Part shown: one piece after another, positions 1 to 9,072 of the stretch
How the letters are laid out: every line of letters begins with the position of its first letter
Numbering within the stretch: position 1 is the first letter of the stretch
IMG/VR virus record: IMGVR_UViG_3300032307_000162
Coordinates: 1 to 42,440 of that record
Length of the DNA: 42,440 bases
Reading direction: 5' to 3' (one strand)
Source of the DNA: a virus
Made by a program: the position numbers and the translations under genes
Notes under the pieces: model-generated
Databases searched by the model: none
What the model was told of the DNA's origin: nothing
What the model saw: the letters and a program-made list of their open reading frames with translations, nothing else

Positions 1-1
1 A

Positions 2-787
2 GTTAAAATTGGAACTGGGTTGAATATAGTAGACGGTACATTGTCTGCTCCAATTTATTCACTACCTCAAGCCGCATCAAATATCTTGGGCGGTATACGA
101 GTTGGCGATGGCTTGAGTATTAGCCAAAATGGTACATTATCTGCTTTGCCCGGCGCATATACACTACCCACTGCATCGGCCCAGACACTGGGAGGAGTTC
201 GAGTTGGAAGTGGACTTACTATAGCAAGTGGTGTCTTAAGTGCCACAGCATATACACTACCCACTGCATCTGAAGCAGTCTTAGGAGGAGTACGTATTGG
301 CGCCCGATTAAGTATATCGGGAGGTGTGTTAAGCGCAGATGTACAAACAGTTGGAACTACTTCTGAGTTGGCCGCTGGCTCATTTACGGTGGACCTAGAT
401 GCTTCTGGAAGATTAACTTTGCCGTCAGGCGGTGTTACAATCCGAGACGGAGTCACAGAACTACCGCCCAACGTTGATACTGCAATTTATACAACCATTG
501 ATCAACCTATTAGGGCTGTTAAACTTTTTGTGTTTGCAGAAAAATTAACCAACGGCTACGAGTCACAATCTTGCGAAATTATTGGCACTATTAGTGCTGA
601 TGAAAACTTAATTTTCACATCAATTTACGGAATTACTTACACTGGAGGAGCTCCAATTGTAACTTTTGATAGCGATTACGTACTAGCAAACACCAACTAC
701 GAAATTACCGCAAGACCAGTTAGCACAGTTGACACCCTGTCTGTGAGGGTGCATATCACTGAAATGTATACTACTGCTGGCGATTAA
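2..787 (+). CDS. Tail-fibre-type repeat protein, 5' end outside the window
   Basis: The reading frame is open from base 2, and the residues before the first possible start (a TTG at 20) continue the same repeat, so the true start lies upstream and this is a 3' fragment of about 261 residues. The first third is built of roughly 30-residue repeats of the form YTLPTAS..LGGVRVG.GL.I..G.LSA, occurring about three times plus a partial copy. Repeats of this kind are known from tail fibres of T4-like marine phages. The last 120 residues are non-repetitive and beta-rich and probably form a fibre tip or head. It precedes other tail genes on the same strand. Function as a fibre or adhesin is inferred from the repeats and context. 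Confidence 0.7.
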   Translation, partial: VKIGTGLNIVDGTLSAPIYSLPQAASNILGGIRVGDGLSISQNGTLSALPGAYTLPTASAQTLGGVRVGSGLTIASGVLSATAYTLPTASEAVLGGVRIGARLSISGGVLSADVQTVGTTSELAAGSFTVDLDASGRLTLPSGGVTIRDGVTELPPNVDTAIYTTIDQPIRAVKLFVFAEKLTNGYESQSCEIIGTISADENLIFTSIYGITYTGGAPIVTFDSDYVLANTNYEITARPVSTVDTLSVRVHITEMYTTAGD

Positions 788-821
788 TAGCGTATTATTA
801 AACTAGCACATTATAAACATT

Positions 822-829
822 GATAAATA
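822..829 (+). promoter_or_regulatory. T4-type late promoter box (GATAAATA)
   Basis: GATAAATA lies 20 bases before the ATG at 850. It fits NATAAATA, the late promoter form described for T4 (TATAAATA) and T4-like cyanophages. It is one of three such boxes in front of plus-strand tail genes in this window. Confidence 0.55.
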
Positions 830-849
830 TAGAATAAAGAGAGATCATT

Positions 850-1458
850 ATGCAGAGTAAAGAAACAACGGGAATTCATATTGAAGGCCATATTAAAATT
901 TGGAATCCTGAAACCTCCGAAATTTTTATCAATAAACGTAATGCAATTCACTATGAAAATATCAGCATTGCGTTAGCGCAAAGTATTGCCAACAGCGGCC
1001 AAGGATTTATCTACGAAATGGCGTTTGGCAACGGCGGCACAGCAGTTGATCCTACTGGTATTATTACTTATTTGACACCAAATTCAACTGGCGCCAACGC
1101 TAGCTTATATAATCAAACTTATGCTAAAGTAGTAGATGATCGCTCGAGCAACAACGTAGATCCAACTAGAAATTTTATAGAAACTAGACACGTTACTGGT
1201 ACTAATTATACCGATGTGTTTGTTACTTGCTTATTAGACTACGGCGAGCCCAGCGGTCAACAGGCATTTGATAACGCTAACGATTCCCAAAGTTCTTACA
1301 TTTTTGATGAACTAGGATTAAAATCGTATAGTTCCACAGGGCAAAGTCTGTTGTTGACACATGTTATTTTTCACCCTGTACAAAAAAGTTTAAATCGTTT
1401 GATCCAAATCGATTACACGGTGCGTATTCAGAGCTTAACCGGCCTAGCGGGAGTTTAA
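850..1458 (+). CDS. Probable virion structural protein, 202 aa
   Basis: A soluble protein of 202 residues with no signal peptide or membrane segment. I do not recognise a named domain. It starts with MQSKETTGIHIEGHIKIWNP and has an alternating beta-type pattern throughout, ending in a strand-rich segment (VIFHPVQKSLNRLIQIDYTV). It sits between a fibre repeat protein and the collar protein, three bases before the next ATG, and is preceded by a late-promoter-like box, so expression with virion genes is likely. A baseplate or fibre-attachment role is plausible from position only. Confidence 0.65.
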   Translation: MQSKETTGIHIEGHIKIWNPETSEIFINKRNAIHYENISIALAQSIANSGQGFIYEMAFGNGGTAVDPTGIITYLTPNSTGANASLYNQTYAKVVDDRSSNNVDPTRNFIETRHVTGTNYTDVFVTCLLDYGEPSGQQAFDNANDSQSSYIFDELGLKSYSSTGQSLLLTHVIFHPVQKSLNRLIQIDYTVRIQSLTGLAGV

Positions 1459-1461
1459 TAA

Positions 1462-3621
1462 ATGGCATATCAAGTCAAATTTACTGAAACAACTAATCCT
1501 GCAAAGCCAAGTTTAACAGTTTCTGATCAAAGTTTAAATCAAGAAACTAGCTTAGTCTTTCCAGGAAAGAATTATGCAGGTTATGCTCCTGTAGTAGCAG
1601 AAAACTTCCTGCACCTATTAGAAAATTTTGCTAAAAATTCCTCACCACCAAATCCTGTACAAGGACAGTTATGGTATGATAACAGTGCTGGAGTTAATTT
1701 ATTAAAAGTATATGACGGCACAAGCTGGACACCAGCAGGTACTGTAAAAAAATCTCCGAGCGAGCCTCAGGTTTCTGCAAGTCTTAAAGGTGATTTGTGG
1801 GTAGATACTGAGAATCAACAGTTGTATGTTTATTCTGGATCAAATTGGCTATTGATTGGCCCACAATTTAGTTCTGGTTTAAGAACAGGCCCGGACATTG
1901 AAACAATTACCGATACCAGTAATATTGATCACAATGTAGTTACTATATTTTCTGAAGACGCTAGAGTTGCTATAATCAGTAGAGCTTCATTTACTCCTAA
2001 GACCACACTGCCAGGATTCAGTACAGTTGGCCAAGGAGTAAACCTTAGTGCAACAGACGCAAATAGTACAACCGCTCCAACTAAATTTTGGGGAACTGCT
2101 GAAAAAGCAGATTCATTAATTGTTAATAATTCTCCAGTTGGCGCTGCCAACTTCATGAGAAAAGATGAATCTAGCACAACCAATTTTCCTATCAATGTTA
2201 GAAACAACGGAGGAATTGGTCTCGGTAGCGATTTAAGTTTTACTATAACAACTGAAGCAACTAGCACAACTTTATATTCAAAGACCAGCGGAAACTACAT
2301 TGAATTTAAATTAAATAATGCTGGTACTCCGTTGACAGCTATACATATTGATGCAAATTCTTTTGTTGGCCTGGGTCCTGATAACACAAACCCTCAAGAA
2401 GTATTAGACGTTGCAGGAAATATTGTTACAGATGGAAACCTAATAGTATTAGGCACAACTGATGCTAATATTGCCGGAGTTGGTAGTATATCTACTGCTG
2501 GCGGATTAAATGTTACCAAGCAATCGCAGTTTGGTGGAGACATCAGCGTAAACGGTGGCATACATTTTCAAAATTTAGACATTAACGGAGATCCCGTAGC
2601 AGGCACAGTAATTCAGCCTTCGTCAGACGACGCTACTGACTTATATGATCTTGGTACTAGCAGTAGAAGATTTAGAAATATATATGCTCAGTCATTTGTA
2701 GGTGCATTCAACGGAGCATTTACTGGATCGCTATCTGGTAATATCAGCGGTTCAGCTGCCAAGCTGGCCAGTCCTACTAGATTTAAAATTAGAGGCGACA
2801 TTGACAGTGTAAACGACATTGTATTTGACGGACAAATACCGCAAGCAGGAAGTCCGTCTGGCGAGCAGATATTCCAAACAACTGTGGGCCAAACTGTTAT
2901 CTCTGGAAAAACGCCAACTACAGAATCGTTTTTAACAGATAAGCTTCTAGTGTATCGTGAAGATATAGGTTTAAGACAGCTATCTAAACAATCATTTATT
3001 TCCAACATTCCAATTGTGCCAATTGGAGTAATAATGCCGTATGCCGGCGGCACACTGCCAGCAGGATATTTGTTTTGCGACGGATCAGAAATTCCAATTG
3101 GAGATTACGCAGACTTGTTTTCAATTATTGGATATACTTACAAAAATCCAGCTGATTTAATTGGTAAAGCTACTTTTGGGTTGCCTGATTTGCGAGGCAG
3201 ATTTCCACTAGGTCGCGATAATATGAACAATAGTAATACTGTTCCTGCTAAAGAGGATGCAACTATTCAAATTCCAGCAGGCGGCGGCCCGGCAAATCGT
3301 GTAACCGACATTGTTGCTGATACGTTAGGCGCTGGAACTGGAGACACTACCACTAGAGAATATATTACTTTAGAGACTAGAAATTTACCAGATCATAAAC
3401 ATAATTTAAATAGCGGTAATGCTCAGTATTATGCTGCCGGTCTTCCTGGCGCGGGCGCAGACGGTGCAGCCGAAGCAAATCTAGGAATGCCATTATCAAG
3501 TACTGGATCGGGTTTAAGAAACAGTGGAAATGTTATTTCACCAACAATTGGACAACCATTCAATGCAATGAATCCGTACTTGACTATTAATTATATTATC
3601 TTTACTGGGGTCATTGAATGA
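1462..3621 (+). CDS. Tail fibre/collar protein with phage tail collar domain, 719 aa
   Basis: Residues about 30-130 form a domain shared with the next two large genes: an (F/V/I)GKN...Y core, a LENFA helix, GQLWYD, then LKVYDG. The middle is long, glycine- and serine-rich and fibre-like (for example NPQEVLDVAGNIVTDGNL). Residues about 515-580 match the phage tail collar domain, with IMPYAGGTLPAGYLFCDGS followed by GLPDLRGRFPLGRDN; this domain occurs in short tail fibres such as T4 gp12. A C-terminal HKHNLN segment resembles the metal-binding histidines of that family. It should be a receptor-binding or baseplate-attached fibre. Its stop overlaps the next start by ATGA. Confidence 0.85.
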   Translation: MAYQVKFTETTNPAKPSLTVSDQSLNQETSLVFPGKNYAGYAPVVAENFLHLLENFAKNSSPPNPVQGQLWYDNSAGVNLLKVYDGTSWTPAGTVKKSPSEPQVSASLKGDLWVDTENQQLYVYSGSNWLLIGPQFSSGLRTGPDIETITDTSNIDHNVVTIFSEDARVAIISRASFTPKTTLPGFSTVGQGVNLSATDANSTTAPTKFWGTAEKADSLIVNNSPVGAANFMRKDESSTTNFPINVRNNGGIGLGSDLSFTITTEATSTTLYSKTSGNYIEFKLNNAGTPLTAIHIDANSFVGLGPDNTNPQEVLDVAGNIVTDGNLIVLGTTDANIAGVGSISTAGGLNVTKQSQFGGDISVNGGIHFQNLDINGDPVAGTVIQPSSDDATDLYDLGTSSRRFRNIYAQSFVGAFNGAFTGSLSGNISGSAAKLASPTRFKIRGDIDSVNDIVFDGQIPQAGSPSGEQIFQTTVGQTVISGKTPTTESFLTDKLLVYREDIGLRQLSKQSFISNIPIVPIGVIMPYAGGTLPAGYLFCDGSEIPIGDYADLFSIIGYTYKNPADLIGKATFGLPDLRGRFPLGRDNMNNSNTVPAKEDATIQIPAGGGPANRVTDIVADTLGAGTGDTTTREYITLETRNLPDHKHNLNSGNAQYYAAGLPGAGADGAAEANLGMPLSSTGSGLRNSGNVISPTIGQPFNAMNPYLTINYIIFTGVIE

Positions 3622-5282
3622 GTTACATAATCAATAAAACAGATGGATCTGTACTAACAGAAGTTGTAGACGGTACCATTGATCAAATAACAACTGATAT
3701 TACATTAGTTGGAAAAAATGCAACTACATACGGTGAGCTTTTTAACGAAAATTTTATTAAAATATTAGAAAATTTTGCTAATACTAGTCAACCTAACAAT
3801 CCTATAGAAGGCCAATTGTGGTACGATACTACTGAAGGTAGATTGAAAGTATACGACGGCGATGGATTTAAAGTTTCTGGCGGAACAATTGTTGCATCAA
3901 CAATACCTAGTAGTATTGCCGCTGGTGATATTTTTATTGATAGTCTGCGTCAACAAATGTATTTTAATGATGGAAATTCAAATCTATTAGCAGGACCAAT
4001 CTATACAGCACAACAAGGTCTATCTGGTTTTCAAATTATAAACGTCACCGATACTAATAATATCACTCATCCTGTGGCATTTTTATATGTAGGGCAAGTG
4101 TTATTAGGTGTGTTTAGTAATTCTAATTTTACTCCATTGGCTGCTATTCCTGGATTCACAGGAGATATTAAAGTTGGATTTACTAGTGCGTTCTCAGCAG
4201 TTAAATTTAATGTGCCTGCAAGTCAAGCCGATGGTCTTACTTCTAATGATGGAATAAAAACAGCTGAAAGTTTTTTACAAGTTGATCCTGCTGACGGATT
4301 TTCTGTAGTTAACGGAACTATCCGAGTTTTAAATAATTATGCATTAGTTTTAGGAGCAAGTCAAAACACAGAACTGACATTTGCAAATAATAGTTTGCAA
4401 ATAAATTCTAATATCATTAATCAGAATTTTGAAATCAAGAGTTTTAATAATAACGGATTATTGAGTAGTTTGTTTATTAACGCAACTAACGAATGGGTTG
4501 GTTTGTATACCAATAATCCAACAGCAACACTTGATGTAAACGGTAATACACGAATACGTGGAAATTTAACGGTAGAAGGTGCAACTACTACTATCAATAC
4601 TACAAATATTGTTATTGAAGATTTGTTAATTGAATTAGGTAAAGTCAACACTCCAACCGATGAAACTGCTGATGGCGGTGGCATTAGTTTAGCAGGTGAT
4701 ACTAGTAAGTTATTATCTTGGAGCCTCTCTAGTAATGCTTGGACATCGAGTGAAAATTTCAATATTGCCTCTTCGAAAGTTTATAAAATTAATAACTTTG
4801 AAGTTTTAAGCCAGTCTGCACTAGGATTGACAGTGACGGATGCATTGGGACTTAACCGTGTTGGGCCATTGGACTATTTACAAACTCAGAATTTGACTTT
4901 AGGTGGCGTAGGAAATGAAACAGCAATCCGATTTGTAAACGTCGGTATTGCAGACGGAAACATTACTCTAGTTCCTAAAGGAGCAGGTAGCGTAAATGTT
5001 AGTAATAAGAAAATAACTAACCTTGCAGATCCTGTAAATCCCGCCGATGCCACTAATAAAAGCTATGTTGATTTTAAATTTAGATCAACTCCACTAGCAT
5101 TTAGTGTGAATATTGGCATCCTGACTGAAGCACAGCTAGCGGCCCAAATACTATCTAAAATCTTTCCTCCAGCAAACTACGAAGAAGAAACAGAACTACG
5201 AGTATGGTGTTTAGATACCGGAGTTGGAAAATTATACTCACTTATTGGACCAGTCTGGACATATCAGCCACCAGATTTCTAA
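3618..5282 (+). CDS. Tail-fibre-type protein, paralogue of its neighbours, 554 aa
   Basis: The N-terminal 110 residues repeat the domain seen in the preceding and following genes (VGKN..TYGELFNENF, LENFANTSQP, GQLWYDT, LKVYDGD). The central part carries NPTATLDVNGNTRIRGNLTV, a segment common in the stalks of long phage fibres, followed by a beta-rich region and a segment (NKKITNLADPVNPADATNKS) of the kind that often ends fibre repeats. No enzymatic domain is seen. The start overlaps the previous stop by four bases, so translation is coupled. It probably forms one of several alternative or stacked fibre parts with the flanking paralogues. Confidence 0.8.
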   Translation: MSYIINKTDGSVLTEVVDGTIDQITTDITLVGKNATTYGELFNENFIKILENFANTSQPNNPIEGQLWYDTTEGRLKVYDGDGFKVSGGTIVASTIPSSIAAGDIFIDSLRQQMYFNDGNSNLLAGPIYTAQQGLSGFQIINVTDTNNITHPVAFLYVGQVLLGVFSNSNFTPLAAIPGFTGDIKVGFTSAFSAVKFNVPASQADGLTSNDGIKTAESFLQVDPADGFSVVNGTIRVLNNYALVLGASQNTELTFANNSLQINSNIINQNFEIKSFNNNGLLSSLFINATNEWVGLYTNNPTATLDVNGNTRIRGNLTVEGATTTINTTNIVIEDLLIELGKVNTPTDETADGGGISLAGDTSKLLSWSLSSNAWTSSENFNIASSKVYKINNFEVLSQSALGLTVTDALGLNRVGPLDYLQTQNLTLGGVGNETAIRFVNVGIADGNITLVPKGAGSVNVSNKKITNLADPVNPADATNKSYVDFKFRSTPLAFSVNIGILTEAQLAAQILSKIFPPANYEEETELRVWCLDTGVGKLYSLIGPVWTYQPPDF

Positions 5283-5292
5283 GCCAAAATAG

Positions 5293-5300
5293 CATAAATA
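5293..5300 (+). promoter_or_regulatory. T4-type late promoter box (CATAAATA)
   Basis: CATAAATA lies 24 bases before the ATG at 5325, in the 42-base gap between two tail genes. It matches the NATAAATA late promoter form and resembles the boxes at 822 and 6838. Confidence 0.55.
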
Positions 5301-5324
5301 ACAGTAATTAAGGAATAGAGAGAA

Positions 5325-6836
5325 ATGCCATATACCATTAATAGATATAACGGACAAGTAATAGCCACAGTTGCTGATGGTACTATTGACAGCACAACCG
5401 ATCTTAAACTGATTGGTAAAAACTACGCCGGATACGGTGAAGTACAGAATGAGAATTTTCTGTTTTTGCTGGAAAATTTTGCCAACACTACACAACCTCC
5501 GCGTCCGTTAGGCGGACAGTTGTGGTTTGACAGCGGCAACAGCAAGTTAAAGTTCTATGATGGTAACAAATTTCGTACTACAGGCGGTGCTGAAACCGGA
5601 GCAAATGCTCCAACAGGACTAACAATTGGTGATTTCTGGTGGGATACCTCAAATAAGCAACTATACACATGGGACGGAGCAACTTATATTTTAGTTGGTC
5701 CTCAAGGTGTTGCAGGATCTCAAACTACACAGATGCGTAGTAGAAGTGTTAGAGATACGCTAGGCGGAACACACGCGATTATTGAAGCTATTGTTGACGG
5801 CGAGACTATGTTCGTAGTCAGCAGTGTGGCAGAATTTACTTTAGATACAAATACCAGTGCTATTAATGGCTTCGGTAAAATTAGAAAAGGCATTACACTA
5901 GCTTACACTACTACAGGTGACACTGGAATTACCAGTGCAGACCATAGATTTTGGGGAACTGCCACCAATGCAGAACGTCTAGGCGGAACGCCGGCAGCTG
6001 ACTATGTACTTAAAGGCAGTGCGATTTTTAATCAGTTAGTACAATTTTCAGATTCGGGATATACCGTTGGAGATACACCTCGATTACGTGTGTATAACAA
6101 TACAACAGGTACAAGCACTTTCCCAGTTATTCAGAACCAATTAAACGATACAATTAAGTTTCAAACAACTCAAGCTTCAGCAACAAGAACACCAATGCAA
6201 TTGGTTGGTTCTGATATATTGCCAGGCACTGATAACACTTCAGATATTGGATCTTCAGGATTACGTTTCAAAACAGTTACAGCCGTGACATTTTCTGGAA
6301 CTGCTACTAAATCAGATTCGTTATTTGTAGCGGCTGACGACTATAGAACTGCCAGCAGTGCGGCAAGTTCTGGTACTATTGCAGTAAGAACTTCAGTAAC
6401 TGAAACTATCAGCGGAGTTAATACAACTCCGGGATCTTTAAAAGCAACATATTTTATAGGTATTGCCACAGCAGCCAACTATGCTGACTTGGCAGAAAAA
6501 TATCTTGCAGACAACGAATATGAAGTTGGCACTGTGGTATCAGTAGGCGGCGAAGCTGAGGTAACTTCATCCAAAGTTGGAGATCGTGCATTGGGAGTAG
6601 TGAGTGCTAATCCAGCTTTTATGATGAACAGCGAATTAGAAGGCGGAACTTACATTGCACTAAAAGGACGAGTTCCTGTTAAAGTTACGGGTTCTGTGAT
6701 AAAAGGACAACGCATGGTTGCAGGTCCTAATGGAACTGCACAATCTGCCATGGGTAATACCGCAGATGTATTTGCAATTGCATTAGAAACAAATTCTGAT
6801 GCGTCAGTCAAAATAGTAGAATGTATTGTACTTTAA
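5325..6836 (+). CDS. Tail-fibre-type protein with peptidase-G2-like C-terminal domain, 503 aa
   Basis: The N-terminus (IGKNYAGYGEVQNENF, LENFANTTQPPRP, GQLWFDSG, LKFYDGN) is the same domain as in the two preceding genes. The C-terminal 125 residues begin ANYADLAEKYLADNEYEVGT and continue with GDRALGVVSANP and ALKGRVPVKVTG. This is the pattern of the peptidase G2 / intramolecular chaperone type domain found at the ends of phage fibres, where it can mediate trimerisation and self-cleavage. I did not verify catalytic residues. It has its own late-promoter-like box and an AAGGA ribosome binding site. Confidence 0.8.
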   Translation: MPYTINRYNGQVIATVADGTIDSTTDLKLIGKNYAGYGEVQNENFLFLLENFANTTQPPRPLGGQLWFDSGNSKLKFYDGNKFRTTGGAETGANAPTGLTIGDFWWDTSNKQLYTWDGATYILVGPQGVAGSQTTQMRSRSVRDTLGGTHAIIEAIVDGETMFVVSSVAEFTLDTNTSAINGFGKIRKGITLAYTTTGDTGITSADHRFWGTATNAERLGGTPAADYVLKGSAIFNQLVQFSDSGYTVGDTPRLRVYNNTTGTSTFPVIQNQLNDTIKFQTTQASATRTPMQLVGSDILPGTDNTSDIGSSGLRFKTVTAVTFSGTATKSDSLFVAADDYRTASSAASSGTIAVRTSVTETISGVNTTPGSLKATYFIGIATAANYADLAEKYLADNEYEVGTVVSVGGEAEVTSSKVGDRALGVVSANPAFMMNSELEGGTYIALKGRVPVKVTGSVIKGQRMVAGPNGTAQSAMGNTADVFAIALETNSDASVKIVECIVL

Positions 6837-6837
6837 A

Positions 6838-6845
6838 CATAAATA
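6838..6845 (+). promoter_or_regulatory. T4-type late promoter box (CATAAATA)
   Basis: CATAAATA begins two bases after the stop of the preceding tail gene and ends 20 bases before the ATG at 6866. It matches the boxes at 822 and 5293 in sequence and spacing. Confidence 0.55.
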
Positions 6846-6865
6846 ATTCGCGATAAGGATATAAA

Positions 6866-7807
6866 ATGGCAGGCCAGAATACATTAATTTTAGCAAACGA
6901 TTACAACATCATCCAGTCGGCTATCTCATTGGTCATGGGAGAAGGGTCTGGAACTACTGGATACGGACAGACTTTAGCTAGTAGTCAAGTTGGACAAAAC
7001 GCTAAGATTACTGTTAACCAGTGGAATAATTTACGTAACGATATTGTTAGATGTCGTCAACATCAGACTGGCGTTACTATTGTAAATAGAGCTCCAGAGG
7101 ATCCGGGATATGTTGCAGGATCGGATTTGCCAACAGCTTCAGAAGCTTCACAAATTAGAGAATCTTGGAGAGCCGCATTTCTTTCAGTGGCTAACGATTG
7201 CAATACTAACAGATTAACAGCACCTCCTCCAGCTAGCCAAGCAACTAGAGCTGATCTATTCGGACAACAAGTTCGTACCACTGTATGGAATGGTAGAATT
7301 CAGCAGACTGTGGTTGTTACGTTTGACTCTGCCAACGACGCTAGATACTTTTTCAATACGGGCGGCCAGTTTGAATTTTCTTCAGACCGCTCAGGCGGTT
7401 CGGCAGGATTAAAAAATACTACCTGGACTACTATGTTAACAAACATGGGAACTATCAGATTTAACTATGATGCTACAACTTGTACAGGTACAGGTATAAC
7501 ATCTACAATTGGTTACTATGATATAACTACTTCAGATAACTTAATATTTGAAAAAGATGCTCCAACAGGATCGTATACACCTAATAAATATTTTATATAT
7601 GCCCGTAGAAATATAGCTGGCAATGTGATAACCTTTACACTTCATTGGTGGGACGATTCGGCAGCGCCTCCTTCATTGCCAGATCCTGGTTTTGGTATTG
7701 ACGAAAACGTCGACGGTACTTTAACCAGTACAGTGCAAACTTTTAGGGCTACTGGTGCCAACGTTAGCGTACCAAACCCAAGTGCTACCACTACACCAAT
7801 CGCTTAA
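6866..7807 (+). CDS. Probable virion structural protein, 313 aa
   Basis: A soluble protein of 313 residues with no recognised enzyme motif. The first 100 residues are helical (LANDYNIIQSAISLVMGEG, then ITVNQWNNLRNDIVRCRQHQ). The rest is beta-rich with many Thr, Ser, Asn and Gly residues, typical of fibre or baseplate proteins. It ends the series of genes with late-promoter boxes, and a sigma-70-type promoter begins about 30 bases after its stop. I assign it to the virion on composition and location, not on a domain match. Confidence 0.6.
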   Translation: MAGQNTLILANDYNIIQSAISLVMGEGSGTTGYGQTLASSQVGQNAKITVNQWNNLRNDIVRCRQHQTGVTIVNRAPEDPGYVAGSDLPTASEASQIRESWRAAFLSVANDCNTNRLTAPPPASQATRADLFGQQVRTTVWNGRIQQTVVVTFDSANDARYFFNTGGQFEFSSDRSGGSAGLKNTTWTTMLTNMGTIRFNYDATTCTGTGITSTIGYYDITTSDNLIFEKDAPTGSYTPNKYFIYARRNIAGNVITFTLHWWDDSAAPPSLPDPGFGIDENVDGTLTSTVQTFRATGANVSVPNPSATTTPIA

Positions 7808-7835
7808 TCATTCAGATTAAAGTTTTTCAATAGTA

Positions 7836-7864
7836 TTGACAGGATAACTATTGTAGTGTATTAT
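7836..7864 (+). promoter_or_regulatory. Sigma-70-type promoter (TTGACA-17-TATTAT)
   Basis: TTGACA at 7836-7841, a 17-base spacer and TATTAT at 7859-7864 lie 20 bases before the ATG at 7884. It is the only consensus-like intergenic promoter I found on the plus strand. It should start transcription of the small gene and glycosyltransferase cluster independently of the late boxes. Confidence 0.75.
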
Positions 7865-7883
7865 ATACATTACGGAGTTATCT

Positions 7884-8234
7884 ATGGACGAAAGAATTGA
7901 AAAAGCATTTGCAGTGGCAAACTACATGGCCACATTGTCAAATCAGCGTAGAATTGTACTAGAAGAATTTAATCAAAAATTAGTATACTATTCCAACGGC
8001 GGGACATTTGTAATAGACCCTACGTTGATTAATTTTACTAGAATGGTTCTGGATCTAGGATACACGCACGATGTACCATTTGTTGATGTTAACAATTTTC
8101 CAGTAGTAATTGCTGATGTGCAAACTTTCTTCGATACTATCTTGTTGACTTATATGCAGTCATTAAATGATTACTCGATCAAATTTGCAGACATTAAATC
8201 TAAACGAAAAATTGGAGATATAGTTGAGCTCTAA
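7884..8234 (+). CDS. Unknown protein, 116 aa
   Basis: A mostly helical soluble protein (MDERIEKAFAVANYMATLSN at the N-terminus). I do not recognise a family. It is the first gene behind the promoter at 7836-7864 and has a GGAG ribosome binding site. Its stop overlaps the TTG start of the next gene by 11 bases, so it is likely co-translated with the glycosyltransferase-like genes. Confidence 0.6.
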   Translation: MDERIEKAFAVANYMATLSNQRRIVLEEFNQKLVYYSNGGTFVIDPTLINFTRMVLDLGYTHDVPFVDVNNFPVVIADVQTFFDTILLTYMQSLNDYSIKFADIKSKRKIGDIVEL

Positions 8235-9072
8235 AGGTGCATTAATTTTTGCACAAAACAACTCGGCTATAGATTATATCAAGCTGTCAATTTTTGCGGC
8301 AAATCGTATAAAGAAATTTATAGACATTCCTGTTAGTATTGCTACTGACAGCAGATCTTGGTTGCTGAAAAATTATCCAGATCATCCTTTTGATCAAATA
8401 ATCGATTTACCAGCAGAACCTTCAAATCATAAATTATTTTACGATGGTACAATCGTTGCAAATAAACTAGAGTGGAAAAACCTTTCTAGATTTCGTGCAT
8501 ACGATATTACACCGTATGACAAAACACTGGTTATAGACAGTGACTATATCATTAATTCAGATATACTAAAAATAGCTTTTCAAAGATCTGCACCTTTTCA
8601 AATATATCGCAAAAGTATGGATCTTGCAGGCTGGAGAAACACATCTTGTTTTGAAAGATTGAATTGTTATTCTATTCCGTTCTATTGGGCAACTGCATTT
8701 GTATTTGAAAAAAGTTCCATTACAAAAGCATTCTTTGATTTAGTGTCATACATTAAACAAAATTGGTTATATTTTAGGGTATTATACAGTATTGATGCCA
8801 CTGCATTCAGAAATGATTTTGCATTCAGTATTGCAATTCATTTAATGAACGGAAAAATAGACGGCGGCTTTGCATTAGACTTGCCAGGTACAATGACTTA
8901 TATTTTAGATAGAGATTTATGTGTTGACATAAATGACACCTCCGTTCAATTTTTAGTCGAAAAGCAATCTCATCTTGGAGAATACATTGCTGTAAAAACT
9001 AAAGGTATTGATGTACATATAATGAACAAGTACAGCTTATCTAGAATTATAGACGGAGGTCGAGGTGTCTAA
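8224..9072 (+). CDS. Glycosyltransferase-like protein, GT-A type, first of a tandem pair, 282 aa
   Basis: The start is a TTG preceded by GGAG six bases upstream; an upstream ATG in this frame is not available. The N-terminus GALIFAQNNSAIDYIKLSIFAANRI and the central PYDKTLVIDSDYIINSD segment align with the next gene. The DSD there corresponds to the DXD metal- and nucleotide-sugar-binding motif of GT-A enzymes. The fold is probably nucleotide-diphosphosugar transferase. The substrate is unknown. Placed after tail genes, it may act on a virion protein or on a host glycan, but this is inference. Confidence 0.6.
   Translation: MSSKGALIFAQNNSAIDYIKLSIFAANRIKKFIDIPVSIATDSRSWLLKNYPDHPFDQIIDLPAEPSNHKLFYDGTIVANKLEWKNLSRFRAYDITPYDKTLVIDSDYIINSDILKIAFQRSAPFQIYRKSMDLAGWRNTSCFERLNCYSIPFYWATAFVFEKSSITKAFFDLVSYIKQNWLYFRVLYSIDATAFRNDFAFSIAIHLMNGKIDGGFALDLPGTMTYILDRDLCVDINDTSVQFLVEKQSHLGEYIAVKTKGIDVHIMNKYSLSRIIDGGRGV

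Noticed and set aside
20-787. Complete gene starting with TTG at 20
   Set aside because: The six residues before it belong to the same repeat, so the gene continues beyond the window edge.
1929-3053. Minus-strand open frames inside the collar protein gene
   Set aside because: They lie opposite a well-supported tail protein, with no ribosome binding site or recognisable domain.
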